Shown here piece after piece: positions 1-8,573 of a DNA stretch of 64,000 nucleotides. This DNA comes from Bradyrhizobium sp. AT1. Its GTDB lineage: Bacteria > Pseudomonadota > Alphaproteobacteria > Rhizobiales > Xanthobacteraceae. The first letter of the stretch is position 1. Each line of letters opens with the position of its first letter. The notes below the pieces were generated by a model, which did no database searches, was not told the DNA's origin, and worked only from the letters and a program-made list of their open reading frames with translations. A program made the translations under genes and the position numbers. The stretch spans positions 2,034,421-2,098,420 of the forward strand of contig NZ_JXDL01000001.1 of NCBI RefSeq assembly GCF_001590795.1, written 5' to 3'.

Positions 1-1392
1 CTATCGCGGCGAGCCACCCTCTCCCACAAGAGGAGAGGGTAAGGAGATCGTCTTCTCCGCCAGCCTGAACCGCAGCGTAAACTCCGCGCCGCCCCCCGGA
101 AGATTCTCCACCGCGATCGTCGCTGCATGGTCGTCCGCCACCGCGCGCACGATGGAAAGCCCGAGGCCGGCGCCGTCGCTGCGCTGGCGGTCGGCGCGCC
201 AGAAGCGCTGGAAGATCAGTTCGCGCTCGGCCTCCACAATGCCCGGGCCGCAATCCCGCACCCGCACCGAACCGTCTTCGCCGACCTCGATGTCGACGGT
301 GGTGTCCTTCGCCGTGAACTTGATGGCGTTCTCGGCGAGATTGAAGATCGCACGCTGCAGCATCTCCGCATTGCCGTGGATCTCGACCGGCGCGTCGGTG
401 CCCTTCAGCGCGACGTCCTTGTGCTGCGCGATCGCGAACGGCGCGATCGAGGCGACCACATCGGCGCAGACGGCGCGCAAATCCGCGGTCTCGCCGGGGC
501 CGAGCACGAGGGTGTCGAGCTCGGCGATCTCCAGCAGCTGGGCGACGAGCCGGCTCATGGCTTCAATGTCGGCATGCAGCACCTGCCGTGCGGCGCGATC
601 GTCGAGCGTCTCGATCCGCGTGCGCAGGATCGCGAGCGGCGTGCGCAATTGATGCGCGGCATCCGCCGTGAACTGCCGTTGCAGCCGAAAACCGTCTTCG
701 AGGCGGTCGAGCGCCTGGTTGACGGCGGTGACGAGCGGCAAGATCTCGCGCGGGATCTGCTCCGTCGGCAGGCGGATATCGGTGCGGGCCGGACCGATAT
801 TGCTGGCCTCCTCGGAGGCCTTCCACAGCGGTGCGATGGCACGGCGAAAGATGATGATGTCGGTGGCGAGCAGGACCAGGAGGATCGGGATGGTGATCCA
901 CCCCACCCGCCGGAAGAAATTCGAGACGATGTCGTCGATGATGACGTCGCGGTGCGCGAGGTCCTCGGCGACCTGGATGCGCACCGTCCTGCCGTCGATA
1001 TCGCGGGTGACCGCGGCGCCGGAAATGCTCTCCGACGCGCGGGGTGCAACGGCGGCGGCGCGCCGGTGCGAGGAGAACAGCAAGCGGCCGTCGGCATCGC
1101 GAATGTCGTACTGATAGCGGCCATACGCATCCGAATAGAGGCCTTTGAGGCTTTCGGGCAGATTGAACGTCAATTGTCCGTCCGGCTGCACAACGATGCG
1201 CTCCGCCAGCACATCCGCCTGAGCGCGCATGGCATCGCGATGCAGCTGGCCGATCTCGGAATTGAGCAGCCAGAACAACACCAGCGGCAGGAAGATCGCG
1301 ACCACCGCCACCGCCAGGATGTGCAGGAACACGATGCGCCAGATCAGCGATTTGAACGTCGGCGACCTGCTATAGGACCCGATCGGGGCCAC
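1..1392 (-). CDS. Two-component sensor histidine kinase, TctE/QseC-like
   Basis: Inner-membrane sensor kinase of 463 residues. One membrane helix lies at about residues 17-44 and a second at about 164-182, enclosing a periplasmic sensor region of about 120 residues. The phosphoacceptor is His247 in the motif AAHQLRTPL, and the ATPase domain carries the N box (NLAENAIKF) and the G boxes (DCGPGI, GLGLSI). The start is GTG at 1390-1392, one base after the regulator's TAG at 1394-1396, so the pair is surely co-transcribed. The last residues (SPLVGEGGSPR) are encoded by an intergenic-type hairpin repeat, so the natural C-terminus was probably extended by repeat insertion. The stop codon is the first three bases of the window. 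The input signal cannot be read from sequence. TctE-like kinases often sense organic acids, and TRAP receptor genes lie nearby, but a link is only inference. Confidence 0.93.
   Translation of the reverse strand: MAPIGSYSRSPTFKSLIWRIVFLHILAVAVVAIFLPLVLFWLLNSEIGQLHRDAMRAQADVLAERIVVQPDGQLTFNLPESLKGLYSDAYGRYQYDIRDADGRLLFSSHRRAAAVAPRASESISGAAVTRDIDGRTVRIQVAEDLAHRDVIIDDIVSNFFRRVGWITIPILLVLLATDIIIFRRAIAPLWKASEEASNIGPARTDIRLPTEQIPREILPLVTAVNQALDRLEDGFRLQRQFTADAAHQLRTPLAILRTRIETLDDRAARQVLHADIEAMSRLVAQLLEIAELDTLVLGPGETADLRAVCADVVASIAPFAIAQHKDVALKGTDAPVEIHGNAEMLQRAIFNLAENAIKFTAKDTTVDIEVGEDGSVRVRDCGPGIVEAERELIFQRFWRADRQRSDGAGLGLSIVRAVADDHAATIAVENLPGGGAEFTLRFRLAEKTISLPSPLVGEGGSPR
16..40. repeat. Hairpin repeat inside the 3' end of the kinase gene
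   Basis: ACCCTCTCC at 16-24 pairs with GGAGAGGGT at 32-40 around a 7-base loop. This matches the short CTCTCC/GGAGAG palindromes that are dispersed in Bradyrhizobium intergenic DNA (from memory). Here it is translated as the last dozen residues of the kinase. Confidence 0.6.
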
Positions 1393-1393
1393 G

Positions 1394-2068
1394 CTATTTC
1401 TCCACGTCCATGAGATAGCCGACGCCGCGGATGGTGTGGATCACGACCTTGGCGCCGTGCTCGGCGAGCTGCTTGCGCAGCCGCGAGACATAGACCTCGA
1501 CCGCGTTGGAGGCGACCTCGCCGTCCAGCCCGAAGATGTGGTCCTCGACGTTCTTCTTCGGCACCACCCGCCCCTGCCGGCGCAGCAGGATCTCCAGCAC
1601 CGAGGTCTCGCGCGCGGAGATGATCCGCGGCTGGTCGTCGACGAAGATCTGCCGGCTTTCGGTGTCGTAGACGAGGTTGGCGAGACTGAGCGAGCGGCCG
1701 AGCAGCTGGCCGGGCCGGCGCAGGATCGCCTCCAGCCGCGCCACCAGCTCCTCCATCGCGAACGGTTTTGCGAGATAGTCATCGGCGCCGCTGCGCAGGC
1801 CGCTGACGCGGTCCTGAAGGCCGCCGCGTGCGGTCAGCACCAGCACGGGCAGCGGCTCCATCTTGAGGCGCAGTTCGCGCAGCACCGACAGGCCGTCGCC
1901 GTCGGGCAGTCCGAGGTCGAGGATCATCGCGGCATAGCTGACGCTGCTCACCGCCTCGCGCGCCTCGGCCGCGCTGCCCACGATGTCGCTCTGGTAGCCG
2001 GCCGCCGCCAGCCCGCCCGCGACGAGCCGCGACAGCTCGGCATTGTCCTCGACGATCAGAAGGCGCAT
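1394..2068 (-). CDS. OmpR-family response regulator, TctD-like
   Basis: DNA-binding response regulator of 224 residues, partner of the kinase that follows it. The receiver domain is residues 1-115, with the acidic pocket (ED at 7-8), phosphoacceptor Asp51 in ILDLGLPDGDG, and the conserved Lys in LAKPF. A C-terminal winged helix (about 125-220) ends in the family signature VYVSRLRKQL and RGVGYLM. The length is normal for the OmpR family. It is first in a two-gene operon. No operator could be identified in the 180 bases separating it from the marR-like gene. Confidence 0.94.
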   Translation of the reverse strand: MRLLIVEDNAELSRLVAGGLAAAGYQSDIVGSAAEAREAVSSVSYAAMILDLGLPDGDGLSVLRELRLKMEPLPVLVLTARGGLQDRVSGLRSGADDYLAKPFAMEELVARLEAILRRPGQLLGRSLSLANLVYDTESRQIFVDDQPRIISARETSVLEILLRRQGRVVPKKNVEDHIFGLDGEVASNAVEVYVSRLRKQLAEHGAKVVIHTIRGVGYLMDVEK

Positions 2069-2248
2069 CGCATATCCGCCGGCTATTCAGGTCGCCGCAC
2101 AGCTGGCGCGGCATCTTCGCTCTCTTCCATCATTCCAGCCGCCTCGGCCAGCGAAAAGATGCTGCGAAGCCAGGGCGGCTCGTTGTCAGCCCGCTGTAAG
2201 CTGGCGGGCGCGGCCCTGCTGGTTGGTTCCGGTTGGAGCCGAGAACTT

Positions 2249-2812
2249 CTAGCTCCGCCCTTCGAAATAGGTGCACAGCTGGCTCGTCTCCTTCGGGGCA
2301 ATGGATTTCCGAAACAGCCGGCACTTGAAATGAAGGTCTTTGCCCTCTCCACTCTCGACCAGGAAGACGCATTGACCGCACACGTCGGTGTGATGACGGC
2401 GCTCGGCGACATCGAGACCGACGAGCACGTGGCGAAGCGTGTCGCGCAGCCGGGATCGATCGGAGCCCTCGAGTGCTACGATCTGGTCTCGCAGGGCGTT
2501 GATCGGATCGCGCTCCAGCAGCTTCTTGCCTTCGCCCGTGACACATAGCGTGATCGAACGCTTGTCCTCCGCCGAAGGTTTGCGGACCACCAATCCCTTG
2601 TCCAGGAGCGTAGCGGTAATCTGGGACACGCCGCTGCGGGTCGTCCCCAGAAAGCCCGCGAGTGCCGTCGGGGTCCTCGACAGCCTGTTTGCGAGAGCAA
2701 GAAAACGCAGCGCCATCCATTCGCGATCGCTCAGGCCCGAACGGGTGCCTTCAAAGAGCCACGAGCCGGCCGATTGCACGAGGAGTTGGACGATTTCAGT
2801 TGCCATGCTCAT
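2249..2812 (-). CDS. MarR-family regulator with C-terminal cysteine cluster
   Basis: Winged-helix repressor of 187 residues, longer than the usual 140-160. The helix-turn-helix and wing fall at about residues 45-100 (TALAGFLGTTRSGVSQITATL, then LVVRKPSAEDKRS). The extra C-terminal 45 residues contain Cys145-x2-Cys148, Cys164 and Cys180, a spacing that suggests a bound metal or Fe-S cluster; this is inference. Two start codons, at 2812 and 2806, are possible. It is transcribed away from the flavin monooxygenase at 3361, the usual arrangement for MarR and the enzyme it controls. A perfect 13-base inverted repeat lies 30 bases upstream of the start and is the likely operator. Confidence 0.88.
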   Translation of the reverse strand: MSMATEIVQLLVQSAGSWLFEGTRSGLSDREWMALRFLALANRLSRTPTALAGFLGTTRSGVSQITATLLDKGLVVRKPSAEDKRSITLCVTGEGKKLLERDPINALRDQIVALEGSDRSRLRDTLRHVLVGLDVAERRHHTDVCGQCVFLVESGEGKDLHFKCRLFRKSIAPKETSQLCTYFEGRS

Positions 2813-2841
2813 TGATCAACGCCGACGGGAAAACGGCGGTT

Positions 2842-2870
2842 CGTCATCTCGATCAGGGATCGAGATGACG
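2842..2870. promoter_or_regulatory. Perfect 13-bp inverted repeat upstream of marR-like gene
   Basis: CGTCATCTCGATC (2842-2854) and its exact reverse complement GATCGAGATGACG (2858-2870) flank a 3-base spacer. It begins 30 bases upstream of the MarR start, in or next to the promoter or 5' untranslated region. MarR proteins bind palindromes, so autoregulation is the simplest reading. A hairpin in the leader mRNA is the alternative. Confidence 0.6.
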
Positions 2871-2915
2871 CCGCATTCGGTGAAAGCTGAATTTTGGCTC
2901 GGGACTGGTTGAGTC

Positions 2916-2930
2916 CGGTATATCGTACCG
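2916..2930. promoter_or_regulatory. Second small palindrome in the divergent region
   Basis: CGGTA (2916-2920) and TACCG (2926-2930) form a 5-5-5 palindrome between the divergent marR-like and monooxygenase genes. It may be a further operator or overlap a promoter. The arms are short and chance cannot be excluded. Confidence 0.3.
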
Positions 2931-3191
2931 TGAAGTCCGGACGGCGCGGAGACACGCCTGCGGCCGCGACTCCAGCCCGATTGAAGGATTGCGGATAGCC
3001 CGATCATTCCGCGAGGGGAACACCGCAAGACTACGCACCGCGCTCACGTCAAAGTTACGAGCACCCCATCGCGGCGGCTCTCGGCCGCATGTCTTCATGT
3101 CACGCGAACCTGTGCTGCGTGGAGAGCGCACACTCGTTCCATTGACGAAGCTGCGACCAAACGACTAAATTGGCCACGTCGGAAAAGGCAG

Positions 3192-3355
3192 ACTTGGTTT
3201 GGTAAGCCCAAGTCCTTTCGGTAACGAAAGCTCTGGTCTTTGGCCTCGTGCCTGAGATCCCCACGACGAACACGCCCGCTGTTCAAGCGGTCAGGCGTTC
3301 GTCCGTGAGGTCCTCAGGTCTGGGAAACGCTCCGGTCGAACATCGACAACGGAGC
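3192..3355 (+). promoter_or_regulatory. Structured 5' leader that sequesters the ribosome binding site
   Basis: A run of hairpins lies just before the monooxygenase start. (1) ACTTGG 3192-3197 pairs with CCAAGT 3208-3213. (2) CTTTCG 3215-3220 pairs with CGAAAG 3225-3230 across a GTAA tetraloop of GNRA type. (3) A long arm pairs 3251-3256 (CCTGAG) with 3313-3318 (CTCAGG) and encloses GACGAAC 3265-3271 / GTTCGTC 3297-3303 and CCGCT 3276-3280 / AGCGG 3286-3290. (4) GCTCCG 3329-3334 plus GTCGA 3335-3339 pairs with TCGAC 3343-3347 plus CGGAGC 3350-3355. The last hairpin buries the GGAG Shine-Dalgarno at 3351-3354, six bases before the ATG. This is the architecture of a translational riboswitch or RNA thermometer; the ligand or signal is unknown. 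Confidence 0.5.
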
Positions 3356-3360
3356 ATTTT

Positions 3361-4890
3361 ATGCAGATTCCCGACACTCCCCTCTATGACGTCATCATCG
3401 CAGGCGCCGGTCCCGTCGGCCTGTTTCTGGCTTATGAATTGCGGATGGCCGGCTGCTCGGTGCTGGTCCTAGAGAAGGCGAGAGACCCGCACTCGCCGCT
3501 CAAGAGCCTGCCTTTCGGGTTGCGTGGTCTTTCGGTGCCGACGATCGAGAGCTTCGACCGTCGTGATTTGCTGGAGGATCTGAAAGCTCGTGCGGCGAGC
3601 CGAGACACGCCGGCGCCCTCGCACTGGATGCAGCAGCAGCGTCGCCCTGGCGGTCATTTCGCCGGCATCCAGTTCTTCTACGATCAGATCGACGCAACGC
3701 AATGGCCATACCGCCTGCCCGGCCCGGTCGGAAGCATCGCGGCCGACATGGCAGGCATCGAGGCCGTGCTTGCGATCCGCGCCGAGACGCTGGGCGCGGA
3801 GATCCGGCGCGGCTGCGGCGTCGAGGCCTTCAGGCAATCCACGGATCGCGTGACTGTCGACACGGCCGGCGAAACCGTCCATGGCCGCTGGCTCGTCGGT
3901 TGCGACGGCGGGCGCAGCAGTGTGCGAAAGGCAGCCGGGATCGGCTTCACCGGGACCGATCCGGAATTCACCGGCTATTCCGCGCAGGTCGAACTGGCCG
4001 ATCCGGCTCTGCTCGCGCCGGGTCGCCATTACACGCCTTCGGGGATGTACACCTATGCAGCGCCGGGGACGATCGCGATGGTCGATTTCGACGGCGGCGC
4101 CGCGCACCGCAGCGCGTTGGAGCGCGACCATGTCGAGGCGGTGTTGCGCAGGGTTTCAGGCACCGACGTGACGGTCACTGCCCTGCGGCTCGCCACCACC
4201 TGGACCGACCGCGCCTATCAGGCAACGGACTATCGCGCGGGCCGCGTCTTGCTGGCGGGTGACGCCGCGCACATCCATTCGCCGCTGGGGGGCCAAGGCC
4301 TGAACCTCGGCCTTGGCGATGCCATGAACCTCGGATGGAAGCTCGCGGCAACCATTCGTGGCGATGCGCCCGCCGGGCTGCTCGATAGCTATTCGACCGA
4401 GCGACATCCGGTGGGAGCACAGATCCTCGACTGGTCGCGCGCCCAGGTCGCCCTGATGCGCCCCAGCAGGAGTTCGCGCGCACTCGAAGCCATTATCCGC
4501 GATCTCATCAACACGCGCGACGGCGCGACCTACTTCGCCGCGCGCGTCTGGGGCGTGTCCCTCCGCTATGACCTCGGCGGGGGCCATCCGCTGGTGGGGC
4601 GAAGTGCGCCCGACTTCGAGCTCGGCGATGGGACAAGAATAAGCGAGCTGCTCAGAACAGGGAAAGGACTGTTGCTGGATTGCGGCGCGCAGCCATCGCT
4701 TCAAGCGCTCACGAACCGCTGGCGCGGCCGGATCAACTATGTTGCAAGCGAGGTCAGGGATCGATTGGGCTTGATCGCGTTGCTCGTGCGCCCCGACGGC
4801 GTCGTAGCCTGGGCCGGCGAACAGGCTGCCGACGACGTGGACACGTCTCAGGCCGCGGCACGATGGTTCGGTGAGCCCAGCGGCCGCTAA
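3361..4890 (+). CDS. FAD-dependent aromatic monooxygenase (PheA/TfdB/MhpA-like)
   Basis: Class A flavoprotein hydroxylase of 509 residues. It has the N-terminal Rossmann motif GAGPVG (15-20), the DG motif GCDGGRSS near 180, the FAD ribityl motif AGDAAH near 300 followed by GGQGLNLGLGDAMNL, and a C-terminal thioredoxin-like domain from about 395. The expected activity is NAD(P)H- and O2-dependent hydroxylation of an aromatic or polyketide-like ring in the cytoplasm; the substrate is not predictable. GGAG at 3351-3354 sets the start. The gene is alone on its strand, divergent from the MarR-type regulator, and preceded by a leader that can hide its ribosome site, so two layers of control are likely. 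Relatives include antibiotic-inactivating hydroxylases, so detoxification is as plausible as catabolism. Confidence 0.9.
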   Translation: MQIPDTPLYDVIIAGAGPVGLFLAYELRMAGCSVLVLEKARDPHSPLKSLPFGLRGLSVPTIESFDRRDLLEDLKARAASRDTPAPSHWMQQQRRPGGHFAGIQFFYDQIDATQWPYRLPGPVGSIAADMAGIEAVLAIRAETLGAEIRRGCGVEAFRQSTDRVTVDTAGETVHGRWLVGCDGGRSSVRKAAGIGFTGTDPEFTGYSAQVELADPALLAPGRHYTPSGMYTYAAPGTIAMVDFDGGAAHRSALERDHVEAVLRRVSGTDVTVTALRLATTWTDRAYQATDYRAGRVLLAGDAAHIHSPLGGQGLNLGLGDAMNLGWKLAATIRGDAPAGLLDSYSTERHPVGAQILDWSRAQVALMRPSRSSRALEAIIRDLINTRDGATYFAARVWGVSLRYDLGGGHPLVGRSAPDFELGDGTRISELLRTGKGLLLDCGAQPSLQALTNRWRGRINYVASEVRDRLGLIALLVRPDGVVAWAGEQAADDVDTSQAAARWFGEPSGR

Positions 4891-4990
4891 AGCATGATCC
4901 GGAAAAATGTGCAGCGGTTTTCCGGAAAGATCATGCTCAAACAACAACCTAAAGCGCGATGGCGATTCATCCCAATCGCATTGCGCTTTA
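4889..4990. repeat. Paired dispersed palindromes of Bradyrhizobium type
   Basis: Two imperfect palindromes sit side by side. The first runs from GCATGATCCGGAAAA at 4892 to GATCATGC ending at 4936. The second runs from TAAAGCGC at 4950 to GCGCTTTA ending at 4990. This composite resembles a repeat common in Bradyrhizobium and Rhodopseudomonas intergenic regions (from memory). It lies between the convergent monooxygenase and membrane-protein genes and supplies the stop codon of the latter. Confidence 0.65.
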
Positions 4991-5377
4991 GGCCTGTTCG
5001 TCGGGACACCACCGCACGATCAGGAACGAGCTGGCCGCGGCGCTGGCGAGCAGGCACGCCACGACGAGAACGCTGGACAGAAGTGAGATCAGACCGTGCT
5101 CGTGAGCGCTGATCGCGGCGGTGCCAAATGTCAGCCAGCACCCGGTCGCGACAAAGCTCGATACGGCCTGCAGAACAGCGCACCGCCTCACCGGCTGATA
5201 GTTGAGGAATTTCAGGAGCAACGGCCCGCACGTGACTGCAAGCGCAAAGACCCATCCAAGGATCAGCGTCGGCACGTGAAAGAGATCGGTCAGACTGGGG
5301 GACAAGGCGGCACCTGGGGCTTCCGGAGTTTGACGTCCTCGACCGAAGTCCGGTTCAAATAGCTCGCGACGCGACAA
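4988..5377 (-). CDS. Small integral membrane protein of unknown function
   Basis: Not recognised. From a TTG at 5377 the product has 129 residues, with a short polar N-terminus and three hydrophobic stretches starting at VPTLILGWVFALAVT, AVLQAVSSFVATGCWLTFG and LISLLSSVLVVACLLASAA. The frame stays open upstream to 5548, but that part overlaps the YunG-like gene and has shadow-like composition. TTG at 5377 follows AAGGTGAG and lies 10 bases after the upstream stop, which suggests an operon with the YunG-like gene. GTG at 5275 is an alternative. The TAA stop lies inside the dispersed repeat, so the original C-terminus may have been different. Confidence 0.5.
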   Translation of the reverse strand: MSRRELFEPDFGRGRQTPEAPGAALSPSLTDLFHVPTLILGWVFALAVTCGPLLLKFLNYQPVRRCAVLQAVSSFVATGCWLTFGTAAISAHEHGLISLLSSVLVVACLLASAAASSFLIVRWCPDEQA

Positions 5378-5387
5378 AGTCGGCTGC

Positions 5388-5747
5388 TCACCTTTCCGAC
5401 CCGGGACTGCGCTTCTCAAATGCCGCTCTGAGTTCGGCCAGCTGGTCGCGTGTTGCGCCTCGCTCCGCGTCGGCGCGACTTGCGGGCAAGTCCATGTAAG
5501 CGATCGGCACGTCGAACTGGCTCGCCGTGAAGTCGTACCTCTTGCCATCGATCCGATTGTAGAAATGATCGCCGGCCGGCAACGGCGTCTTCAGCAGCTC
5601 GCCGCCGAACAGGTCGTGAATGAGCAGCGAGGTGACGTTGCACTGTCCCGCCGCGGGATTGCTCGCGGTCCATTGGCTCGCCGTCGCAAGCGACCATGCC
5701 TTGCGCAACGCTCCTTGAACGCCGTCGAGATCGAAGCTCATCGTCAT
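5388..5747 (-). CDS. YunG-like conserved hypothetical protein
   Basis: Cytoplasmic protein of 119 residues resembling the YunG family. Typical features are the N-terminal helix ALRKAWSLATASQWTASNPAAGQC, which contains the conserved W and C positions, then a short beta-rich part with LIHDLFGGELLKT and HFYNRIDGKRYDFT. The function of the family is not known. The two ATG codons at 5747 and 5741 are both possible. It probably heads a two-gene unit with the membrane protein at 4988-5377. Confidence 0.72.
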   Translation of the reverse strand: MTMSFDLDGVQGALRKAWSLATASQWTASNPAAGQCNVTSLLIHDLFGGELLKTPLPAGDHFYNRIDGKRYDFTASQFDVPIAYMDLPASRADAERGATRDQLAELRAAFEKRSPGSER

Positions 5748-5879
5748 CTTCAGTCCGGCATCGGCGGACTCAATTTCGGATTATACGATAATCGCCTTCT
5801 ACGCCTGTTTTGCGCGACACGTCAACCGCGACGCCGGTACCGCCCCGAATGCCGCTTGTGTCGCCAATTTTATTCCCAT

Positions 5880-5950
5880 GACTTATCAAGCTCATAGCTA
5901 CTGTGCATGGGGTTGTTTTTCGCATTTTGGGGTCCGGGCCCTTCCAGACA
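5880..5950. repeat. Possible dispersed intergenic element
   Basis: The stretch containing GGGGTTGTTTTTCGCATTTT followed by GGGGTCCGGGCCC resembles a sequence recurring downstream of genes in Bradyrhizobium and Rhodopseudomonas. This is recalled, not searched, and no second copy exists in the window. Confidence 0.25.
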
Positions 5951-5957
5951 CGACAGT

Positions 5958-5981
5958 GCCCCGGAGCTTTCACTCCGGGGC
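5958..5981 (-). terminator. Hairpin after first TRAP receptor gene
   Basis: GCCCCGGAG (5958-5966) pairs with CTCCGGGGC (5973-5981) around a 6-base loop, 25 bases past the stop at 6006. No T-run follows on the minus strand, so it may act as an mRNA 3' end or a Rho-assisted stop. Confidence 0.5.
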
Positions 5982-6005
5982 GTGGTCCTGCGAGAGACGG
6001 CGTGA

Positions 6006-7094
6006 TCAGCTCTGCGAGCGCCGCGCCATGAAGATGTCGTAGCCTACCTCGGCGACCTGGAACCAGGCGTAGCCGTCGCTGGTGAACTTGGCGAGGGAGT
6101 CGTGCACCTTCTTGAAGTTGGGGTTGGTCGCGGCGACCTCGGCGTGCAGCTCCTTGGCGGCCTTGTGGCAGGCATCCATGATCGGCGGCGAGAACGGGTG
6201 CAGCTTGGTGCCGCCCGCGAGCAGCTTCTTCAGCGCCAAGGGATTGGCGGTGTCGTAGCGCGCCATCATGTAGTTGTTGGCGTAGTGGCCGGCCTGCTCC
6301 AGCACGCTCTGGTAATATTTCGGCAGCGCGTTCCACTTGTCGAGGTTGACGAAGGCCAGCAGCATCGGCCCGCCTTCCCACCAGCCGGGATAGTAATAGT
6401 GCGGGGCGATCTTGTAGAAGCCGAGCTTCTCGTCGTCATAGGGGCCGACCCACTCGGCGGCGTCGATGGTGCCCTTCTCCAGCGCCGGATAGATGTCGCC
6501 GCCGGCGAGCTGCTGCGGCACCACACCAAGCTTCTGGAGCACGCGGCCGGCGAAACCGCCGATGCGGAATTTCATGCCCTTGAGATCGTCGGGCGTGTTG
6601 ACCTCTTTCCTGAACCAGCCGCCCATCTGGCAGCCGGTGTTGCCTGCGAGCAGCGAGACGACGTTGTAGCTCTTGTAGAACTCGTTGAGCACCTCGCGCC
6701 CGCCGCCCTGCATGTACCAGGCCTGGTTGATGCGCATGTTGGGACCGAACGGTACGGCCGAGCCGAAGGTGAAGGTCGGATCCTTGCCGAAATAATAGTA
6801 GGACGCGGTGTGCCCGATTTCGCAGGTGCCGTTCTGCACGGCATCGAGCACCTGAAGACCCGGCACGATCTCGCCGGCCGCGAAGATCTGGATCTGGAAT
6901 TTGTTGTCGGTCGCCTCGGCGACCATCTTGCACATCATCTCGGCGCCGCCAAACAGCGTGTCGAGCGACTTCGGCCAGCTCGTCGGCATACGCCATTTGA
7001 TTTCCGGCATCGATTGCGCGATCGCGGGAGCCGCGAGCGTAGCGGCGCCGGCCGCGCCAAGTCCTGTGACCTTGATGAAGTCTCTTCTCTTCAT
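6006..7094 (-). CDS. TRAP transporter substrate-binding protein, DctP family (copy 1)
   Basis: Periplasmic receptor of 362 residues for a tripartite ATP-independent (TRAP) transporter. The N-terminus MKRRDFIKVTGLGAAGAATLAAPAIAQ is a twin-arginine export signal cleaved near AIAQ. The mature part follows the DctP fold, with [19 protein letters not shown] as a landmark. An upstream in-frame ATG at 7157 exists, but the twin-arginine signal and AGGAAACC just before 7094 fix the start. No DctQ/DctM membrane genes are present, so the partner permease must be elsewhere. It is a tandem paralogue of the next gene. The ligand is probably an organic acid; which one cannot be told. Confidence 0.93.
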   Translation of the reverse strand: MKRRDFIKVTGLGAAGAATLAAPAIAQSMPEIKWRMPTSWPKSLDTLFGGAEMMCKMVAEATDNKFQIQIFAAGEIVPGLQVLDAVQNGTCEIGHTASYYYFGKDPTFTFGSAVPFGPNMRINQAWYMQGGGREVLNEFYKSYNVVSLLAGNTGCQMGGWFRKEVNTPDDLKGMKFRIGGFAGRVLQKLGVVPQQLAGGDIYPALEKGTIDAAEWVGPYDDEKLGFYKIAPHYYYPGWWEGGPMLLAFVNLDKWNALPKYYQSVLEQAGHYANNYMMARYDTANPLALKKLLAGGTKLHPFSPPIMDACHKAAKELHAEVAATNPNFKKVHDSLAKFTSDGYAWFQVAEVGYDIFMARRSQS

Positions 7095-7206
7095 GGTTTC
7101 CTGCCCTGATGTTTCAGTGATTGTGAGCCTTCTTTTTCCGAGGCTTGGCACCAGCATGACGCAAGGTGGAACCGAATGCCATCGTCATCGCACTGCGGCA
7201 AAAGAA

Positions 7207-7237
7207 AAAGCCCGGCCTCCACAGGAGGCCGGGCTTT
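7207..7237 (-). terminator. Strong intrinsic terminator of second TRAP receptor gene
   Basis: AAAGCCCGGCCTCC (7207-7220) pairs perfectly with GGAGGCCGGGCTTT (7224-7237) around a 3-base loop. Read on the minus strand it is followed by TTTTTCTTT. It ends the transcript of the gene at 7266-8354 and separates it from copy 1. Confidence 0.9.
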
Positions 7238-7265
7238 CGCCACTTGCGACTTTAGGCTTACGCGA

Positions 7266-8468
<1,203 letters not shown>

Positions 8469-8573
8469 TTAACACGGAAGCCCCGTTTGCGGAACGCGAC
8501 AATGGCATGACGGGGCTCTACGAAAGTCGCATGTCCCCCGGGTGAATGAAGGCCCGCGCCGCGGGCGGCCTCA

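Noticed and set aside
127-1413. Long plus-strand frame opposite the sensor kinase
   Set aside because: Arg/Asp/His-rich composition typical of the antisense of a high-GC gene; the minus frame has clear kinase motifs.
4988-5548. 186-residue version of the small membrane protein
   Set aside because: The first 57 residues overlap the YunG-like gene in another frame and look like shadow sequence; a TTG start at 5377 has a better ribosome site.
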